The position numbers were made by a program, and so were the translations under genes. A DNA stretch of 64,000 bases. Source: Bog-473 sp963809825. GTDB lineage: Bacteria; Actinomycetota; Acidimicrobiia; Acidimicrobiales; RAAP-2. A model generated the notes under the pieces. The model was not told the DNA's origin, ran no database searches, and saw only the letters and a program-made list of their open reading frames with translations. Position 1 is the stretch's first letter. Each line of letters starts with the position of its first letter. Shown in pieces: positions 59,572 to 64,000 of the stretch. Location of the stretch: assembly GCA_963809825.1 (NCBI GenBank), contig CAWELJ010000003.1, positions 248,001 to 312,000 on the forward strand. Reading direction: 5' to 3'.

Positions 59572-59643
59572 GCCAACCGTTCATTCCGCCGTCGCTGGGA
59601 ACTTGGGAGTAGTAATCACGAGTCAAGCCTGACGTGTGTGTCC

Positions 59644-59675
59644 CCGAACGCCGGCTTGGGGTGCCACCATGCGAC
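59644..59675. repeat. Dispersed 32-bp motif, copy A
   Basis: CCGAACGCCGG, four variable bases, GGGTGCCACC, N, TGCG, N, C. The same arrangement with identical spacing occurs at 62435-62466 (26 of 32 positions equal). Copy A is 272 nt upstream of the monooxygenase start on the minus strand. Confidence 0.6.
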
Positions 59676-59807
59676 GGGGGCAGTGCAGGACTGAGTCCGC
59701 TCCCGGTTGAAACGGCCAAGTCAGTCCAAGCGTTGTTTCTTGCGCCATCTCCACCCAGACCACGGTTGGGCTAGATCGTGTCCGGCGCGTAGGCGTGCGC
59801 TCCGTCC

Positions 59808-62234
59808 CTACGCGGTCCGCAGGAGGTCGCGCGGCTTTGACCGTGTCGCCACCAGAGCGGGAGCCACCGCGATGAGGTTGGCCCCCAGCAGGACCCCCGC
59901 GATCAGCAGGCCAATGAGCCAGACTGGCACCACCGAGACCGGCACAGCGCCCAGATTGTTGGCGAACTCGCGCCACACGGCCTGACCGACCACGATCCCC
60001 ACCGGGACGCCGACGACGATGCCGGCGAAGGCCAGCGTCGTCGCCTGCCAGGCCACTGTCGAGGCCACCTGGCGGTTGACGAAGCCCACCACCTTGAGGA
60101 GCCCGACCTCTCTTCGGCGGCGCGACACGCTCACGACCAGCAAATGGAGCAGCGTCGCGGCTCCGAAAACCGCCAATATGGCACCGAAGATGAGCGGGAA
60201 GTTGACCGCCTCCCCAAAGTTGATGAGCGAGGTCGGGGTGATGGCCAGGGTGGTGATCGACCGGTACCGGTCGAGATAGTGGTTGACCGCCGCCTGTCCG
60301 CGCGGGCCAGGCACGAAGCTGGCCAACATCCCGCCGTTGGTCGACTCCGCCACTGCCTGGCGGCAGGAGGTTCGCGCAGGACCCGGCGGGCACGCGGCGT
60401 CCTCGTAGCCCGCCATCGTGAATACCGCTCCGGTACCCAGCGCGACCGCGTTGCCGATCACGGGGAGCGACATCTGACCCACCACTCGGAACGGCACCGT
60501 CCGCTTGCCCCCGGAAGGCAGCGACACGGTGACATGGACGACAGAGCCGACCCGGGCGCCGACCGCACGCATCGTCGTCCCGCCGAGACCCACCTCTCCA
60601 TTGGCGTCGGGCGAATGACCGTCAACCGTTGAGAGGAGGAGCGATCCCCGGACGGCCGTTCCGGCCAGGGCCCCGATCACGACCTTGCCGACCGAGATGG
60701 CGGGGAGAGCGATCCCCTGCGTGAGGCCGGTGACTGCTCGGTCGTGCTCAAGGCTCCGCAAGAGGGTGGGGTCGGGCCTCCCGCCACCGTTCGGGTTCGA
60801 GAAATTTAGCTGGAAGGGATCGCCGTACAGCTTAGGAGTGGCCGTGAGGTTCGCGAGACCGGCGCCGAACACCGCCGTCCCGCAGAGCGCGACCACTGCC
60901 AACACAGTGCCGAGCAGCGCGCTGCCCACCGGGACATTGGCCCCGCCACTCCTGCGCTCGAGCGCGTTGCGGACACCGATCATCATGCTCGGTGGTGCGC
61001 CCAGCGACCCCAGGTTACCCGGCAACTTCGAAGGCCTGGCATCGACGATCGGGTACCGCGAGCGAGCGGTGCGGCTCGCCCGCACGGCCGGCCAGATGCC
61101 GAGCGCTGTCACCACTGCAACTGTGACGAGCGCGCCCAGCGTCAGGACGAGCGTGTCGAAGGTGATCCCGGTCGATGCTTCGGCCACGCGCGCCTCGCCC
61201 AGCGGGGCCATCGGGGAGAGCAGGGTGGCGATCACGACGGCGCCGAGTGCGCCAGCGATTCCCAACGCCAGGCTGCGTGCGTTGCCCAGCATGACCAATT
61301 GCCGGCGCTCGATCCCGAGTGCGACCATCGTCGGGTATTCCTCGCTCTCGGCGATGCTCTGCCGCCCCAGTGCCTGGCCGATGACGGCCAGCCCGACGAG
61401 CGCGGCCAGCGCGGCCAACAGCCACCACCCGATCGCTTGGGGGTGCACCGACGCCTCCACCGACGCAACCTGAGCGTCCTCGTTCTGGGTGAAGATCGTG
61501 CTCGGGCCCAGAGCACTTGCGGCGGCATCGAAGCGGGGAAGGTCGGCTGCACCGTGGCGGAGGCGCACGAAGTAGAGGTAACTGGCCGCCGTCCGGGGAA
61601 GGACCTCCCGCGTGAACGCGGGAGAGGCGTACAAGAGGTAGGAAGGAGCGGCGCCGGAAGGGAATTCGAACTCCGTCGCCTCGAATCCCACCACACGGAA
61701 GGCGATCGTCGGGCCCGTTGGCGGGGGCGATGCCCCGGAGGCGTTGTTGACGGCCGACGTCTGCGACCGACCGTAGAAGGGGACGCGGATGACCGTACCC
61801 AACTGCACTCCCTCGTCATGTTGGAGCGTGAACGAAGCCAGCACCTCGCGGGGATTCGAAGGATCCGGCAGGCGCCCCGACACCAGAAGGAAGAGAGATC
61901 TCCCTCCCGTGCCCAGTGCGGCCACCCCGAAGTTCGACTGATCGATCGGATGGGTACAGGTGCACTTCGGCGGGCCGTTGTCGGGCCCGATCACCGCCGT
62001 GGCCGACGTGACTCCGGGCAGTCGGGAGATCCCGGGTGCGGGCAGAATCGAGTACACCTCGGCGTCGAAACCATGGGCTGCGACGAACCTCGGGATGGCC
62101 GAATCGGTGCGCTGCCCGGCGGCCATGGCGGCCATGACGACCCCGCCCACCAGGCTGATCAGGAACGCAATGGCGAGCCAGGAGCGCCATCGGTGGCGCA
62201 ATCGTGCCAGGAAGACCATCCAGACGGACCGCAC
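59808..62234 (-). CDS. Large FtsX-type ABC transporter permease
   Basis: 808 residues with two FtsX domains. An N-terminal helix (WLAIAFLISLVGGVVMAAMAAG), an extracellular domain of about 230 residues, a helix bundle (AIGWWLLAALAALVGLAVIGQALG; ALGIAGALGAVVIATLLSPMAPLGEARV; VLTLGALVTVAVVTALGIWPAVRA), a second start (LLGTVLAVVALCGTAVFGAGLANLTA), another extracellular domain and the C-terminal helices with VGLLKVVGFVNRQVASTVAWQ. This is the layout of MacB/LolC-like or DUF-type permeases acting in mechanotransmission or lipid/peptide export. No ATPase gene is adjacent within the window. Confidence 0.85.
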   Translation of the reverse strand: MRSVWMVFLARLRHRWRSWLAIAFLISLVGGVVMAAMAAGQRTDSAIPRFVAAHGFDAEVYSILPAPGISRLPGVTSATAVIGPDNGPPKCTCTHPIDQSNFGVAALGTGGRSLFLLVSGRLPDPSNPREVLASFTLQHDEGVQLGTVIRVPFYGRSQTSAVNNASGASPPPTGPTIAFRVVGFEATEFEFPSGAAPSYLLYASPAFTREVLPRTAASYLYFVRLRHGAADLPRFDAAASALGPSTIFTQNEDAQVASVEASVHPQAIGWWLLAALAALVGLAVIGQALGRQSIAESEEYPTMVALGIERRQLVMLGNARSLALGIAGALGAVVIATLLSPMAPLGEARVAEASTGITFDTLVLTLGALVTVAVVTALGIWPAVRASRTARSRYPIVDARPSKLPGNLGSLGAPPSMMIGVRNALERRSGGANVPVGSALLGTVLAVVALCGTAVFGAGLANLTATPKLYGDPFQLNFSNPNGGGRPDPTLLRSLEHDRAVTGLTQGIALPAISVGKVVIGALAGTAVRGSLLLSTVDGHSPDANGEVGLGGTTMRAVGARVGSVVHVTVSLPSGGKRTVPFRVVGQMSLPVIGNAVALGTGAVFTMAGYEDAACPPGPARTSCRQAVAESTNGGMLASFVPGPRGQAAVNHYLDRYRSITTLAITPTSLINFGEAVNFPLIFGAILAVFGAATLLHLLVVSVSRRRREVGLLKVVGFVNRQVASTVAWQATTLAFAGIVVGVPVGIVVGQAVWREFANNLGAVPVSVVPVWLIGLLIAGVLLGANLIAVAPALVATRSKPRDLLRTA

Positions 62235-62544
62235 GAAATGCCCTCCTTGCTCTCGGCCTTCGCCTCAGCCTCGCAGTTCGAAGGCAGCGCGCCAAGGTGG
62301 CCAGCCCGCGGACCGATCTCGTGCTGGCACCACGTCAGGCACGACCGGGCCGCGACCGGTCGACACTGGCTGCAGGGTGGGGATCAGTCGCCGAGGGCCT
62401 CTTAGCAGTCTTCTCATGGCGCCGGAGGGTGCCTCCGAACGCCGGGACTGGGTGCCACCGTGCGGCACTTGGGGGGCGCGGTGACCTTGGGGGATCGGCC
62501 AGCGCGTCGAGTACGACGGCGGCGTCGCTGCCGGACGCGGTGGG
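62235..62544. other. Intergenic region upstream of the FtsX-type permease gene
   Basis: 310 nt between the rsgA stop and the permease start. Holds copy B of the 32-bp motif. A 49-codon leftward frame (62266-62415, MRRLLRGPRRLIPTLQP...) follows the motif, but its proline/arginine-rich composition does not look coding. No other gene seen. Confidence 0.4.
62435..62466. repeat. Dispersed 32-bp motif, copy B
   Basis: Same pattern as copy A: CCGAACGCCGG-N4-GGGTGCCACC-N-TGCG-N-C. It lies 201 nt upstream of the permease start in the same orientation that copy A has toward the monooxygenase gene. Confidence 0.6.
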
Positions 62545-63576
62545 TCAGCCGTCGCTCTTGAAACGCTTGTAGTTCTTGATGGCCCGCCCAAATCGGCGCT
62601 CGGCGGCACGCTGGCCATGTTTGTCGGCCCGCAGCGCCGCGGCCGCCGCCTCCTTCCGAAGTGACGCCCACGCGGCGAACCGCTCGGCGGACACATGACC
62701 GCCCGCCACCGCCGCCTGTACGGCGCAGCCTGGCTCGGACCCATGGGTGCAGTCCCGGTAGCGACAGGCCAAAGCGTGCTCCTCGATCTCGGGGAAGACA
62801 GAGTCGACCGCCGACTCGTCGGTCCAGAGGCCGACCTCGCGCAGCCCAGGCGTGTCGACGAGCACGCCTCCACCGGGTAGCGGGTGAAGCTCTCGTGAGG
62901 TGGTCGTGTGACGACCCCGGTCGTCGGTGGCTCGAACGGCCGACACGGATGCGACCTCGCCGCCCACGAGAGCGTTCACCAGCGTCGACTTGCCCGCCCC
63001 CGACTCGCCCACCAGCGCCAGGGTCCGCCCACCGACTTGGTGGCGTAGTGCATCGAGGCCCGCTCCGGTCACGGAGGAAACCGCCACAACGTCGAGCAGA
63101 GGGTCGATCTCGTGAACCCGGCCGATGAGCGCCACGATCCCACCGTCGTCCTCGACAAGATCGGTCTTTGTGAGCACGACCAGGGGCACCGCGCCGGCAT
63201 CCCAGATCTGCGTCCGCGTGCGGAACAAGCGACCGGCCTTGAGTGGTCGGTCCGACCCGAAAACCATGGCGACGACGTCGACGTTGGCGGCCAGCAACTG
63301 CTCATCGGCCCCGGGATGGCGACGCCGCAGCAGGGACGAGCGATCGAGGAGGTCGACGATCACCTCGCCGTCTTCGACCACGACCCAGTCGCCGACCGTC
63401 AGCGCGCCGACGTTGCGCCGCGCCGGCAAATGGACGAGTCCAAGCGACGTCGCGACGAGCGGCGCGGCCCGATCGTGGCGCACGATGCGGCCTGGTTGAA
63501 CGTCATCGTCCGCAAATCGGGCGAAGAGCGCCGACCAGTGGTCATCCCATCCGTAGGTACCGAGGATCTCTTCCAT
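62545..63576 (-). CDS. rsgA: Ribosome small subunit-dependent GTPase A
   Basis: 343 residues. OB-fold N-terminus (PGRIVRHDRAAPLVAT...VGDWVVVEDGEVIVDLLDRSSLLRR), circularly permuted GTPase motifs in the order G4 (LTKTDL), G5 (VSSVTGAGL), G1 (VGESGAGKSTLVNAL), G3 (DTPGLREVGLW), and a C-terminal zinc site CRYRDCTHGSEPGCAV. Assists 30S maturation by releasing RbfA-type factors. Many high-GC genomes carry it as a stand-alone gene, as here. Confidence 0.95.
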   Translation of the reverse strand: MEEILGTYGWDDHWSALFARFADDDVQPGRIVRHDRAAPLVATSLGLVHLPARRNVGALTVGDWVVVEDGEVIVDLLDRSSLLRRRHPGADEQLLAANVDVVAMVFGSDRPLKAGRLFRTRTQIWDAGAVPLVVLTKTDLVEDDGGIVALIGRVHEIDPLLDVVAVSSVTGAGLDALRHQVGGRTLALVGESGAGKSTLVNALVGGEVASVSAVRATDDRGRHTTTSRELHPLPGGGVLVDTPGLREVGLWTDESAVDSVFPEIEEHALACRYRDCTHGSEPGCAVQAAVAGGHVSAERFAAWASLRKEAAAAALRADKHGQRAAERRFGRAIKNYKRFKSDG

Positions 63577-63726
63577 AGGGCGTCGGGTAGCAATGCCACC
63601 CGATGTGATGACCCTACCGTCGACAGCGAATCAAGCGAACTCGCCGCTACCGACCATCACCTGAACCCGCCACGCACCAGATCGCCATCAGGACCGCGTC
63701 CCAGATCGCTGCCGGCTCGGGGCGCG

Positions 63727-64000
63727 CTATCCAGCGACGAGCGCTTGCCACCCGCGAACTGCCTCACTCCAGGCACTTATGGGCATGGCCAAGCCAATAA
63801 GTGAGAATCGCTCGATGTCTGGCAGGTGCGAGCGGTCACGAAAGCCGTTTCGAAGCCACCGCCTGCGCACTGCGGAGCTCACCCAGCAAGTCGTGTTCGG
63901 TGAACTCCACTTCAATACCCCGGCGGGCAAGCTGATGTCCGAGTGCATTGGTGAACATGCCGGACCCGGCAATGACGCTACGGGCAACGACAATGTCGTT
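63727..64000 (-). CDS. 3' end of an unrecognised gene, possible frameshift
   Basis: From the right edge the minus strand reads NDIVVARSVIAGSGMFTNALGHQL, ARRGIEVEFTEHDLLGELRSAQAVASKR and meets TGA at 63836; one extra base near 63850 would continue as FRDRSHLPDIERFSLIGLAMPISAWSEAVRGWQALVAG to TAG at 63727. The peptide looks globular and protein-like. Codons such as CTT, ATT, ATA, AGT and TCA are unusual for this genome, so the gene may be foreign. Start lies outside the window; family not recognised. Confidence 0.4.
   Translation of the reverse strand, partial: TTLSLPVASLPGPACSPMHSDISLPAGVLKWSSPNTTCWVSSAVRRRWLRNGFRDRSHLPDIERFSLIGLAMPISAWSEAVRGWQALVAG

Larger units (their letters stand above)
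59373..59807. other. Long intergenic region upstream of the copper monooxygenase gene
   Basis: 435 nt of lower GC content. It holds a possible 46-codon membrane ORF (59431-59571), half of a duplicated 32-bp motif (59644-59675), and a hairpin GGACTGA (59688-59694) / TCAGTCC (59721-59727) that could end transcription of the permease gene to its right. No recognised larger gene. Confidence 0.5.

Overview
The window is a contiguous piece of a high-GC actinobacterial chromosome, most likely from the class Acidimicrobiia. The reasons are strong GC bias at third codon positions, frequent GTG starts, leaderless-looking promoters (TANNNT about 7 nt before ATG), an actinobacterial LexA box (GAAC-N4-GTTC), an imuA'/imuB/dnaE2 mutasome, and a secreted protein ending in six 42-residue GYW.VASDGGIF.FGDA repeats, a type I associate with Acidimicrobiia. 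I see no rRNA, tRNA, CRISPR array, insertion sequence or prophage.

Left part (1-10.2 kb): the 3' end of a DUF916-like anchored surface protein, then an amine catabolism locus. An Lrp/AsnC regulator is divergent from an aminobutyraldehyde-type aldehyde dehydrogenase and alanine dehydrogenase, and is followed by a class III aminotransferase and a DadA/PuuB-type FAD oxidase. Together they could transfer amino groups to pyruvate, oxidise the aldehyde, and recycle alanine to pyruvate plus ammonium. Two small proteins, an NCS1 permease and a purine-type phosphoribosyltransferase follow. 10.4-23 kb is respiratory and housekeeping: cydD-cydC-cydA-cydB, an SDR, a GH15 glucoamylase/trehalase, type II NADH dehydrogenase, a second SDR and a DapB-like dehydrogenase.

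Middle (23-38 kb): the repeat protein, a VOC protein, a WxL-like secreted protein, a YCII/ECF42 sigma pair, an acyl-CoA dehydrogenase, a VapBC-type toxin-antitoxin pair, and a DNA damage island. In that island imuA'-imuB-dnaE2 reads leftward from a LexA box lying over the imuA' start codon. A SRAP (YedK/HMCES) gene diverges from it and is translationally coupled to a Tat-secreted phospholipase C-type phosphoesterase. 38-45 kb holds a badly disrupted GGDEF-PAS-HD-GYP gene and a run of small proteins.

Right part (45-64 kb): assorted metabolic genes (methyltransferase, aldo/keto reductase, questin-oxidase-like protein, CoA transferase, Gfo/Idh/MocA oxidoreductase, PLP dehydratase, NagB-like deaminase, DinB, sulfotransferase), a two-gene unit pairing a RiPP-precursor-like peptide with a GT-B-like protein, a membrane-anchored copper monooxygenase of the peptidylglycine hydroxylating type with all six copper ligands, a large orphan FtsX-type permease, RsgA, and an edge fragment. 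About a dozen genes have exactly one frame break, nearly all equivalent to one extra base. This is more likely consensus error than biology and affects how those entries should be read.
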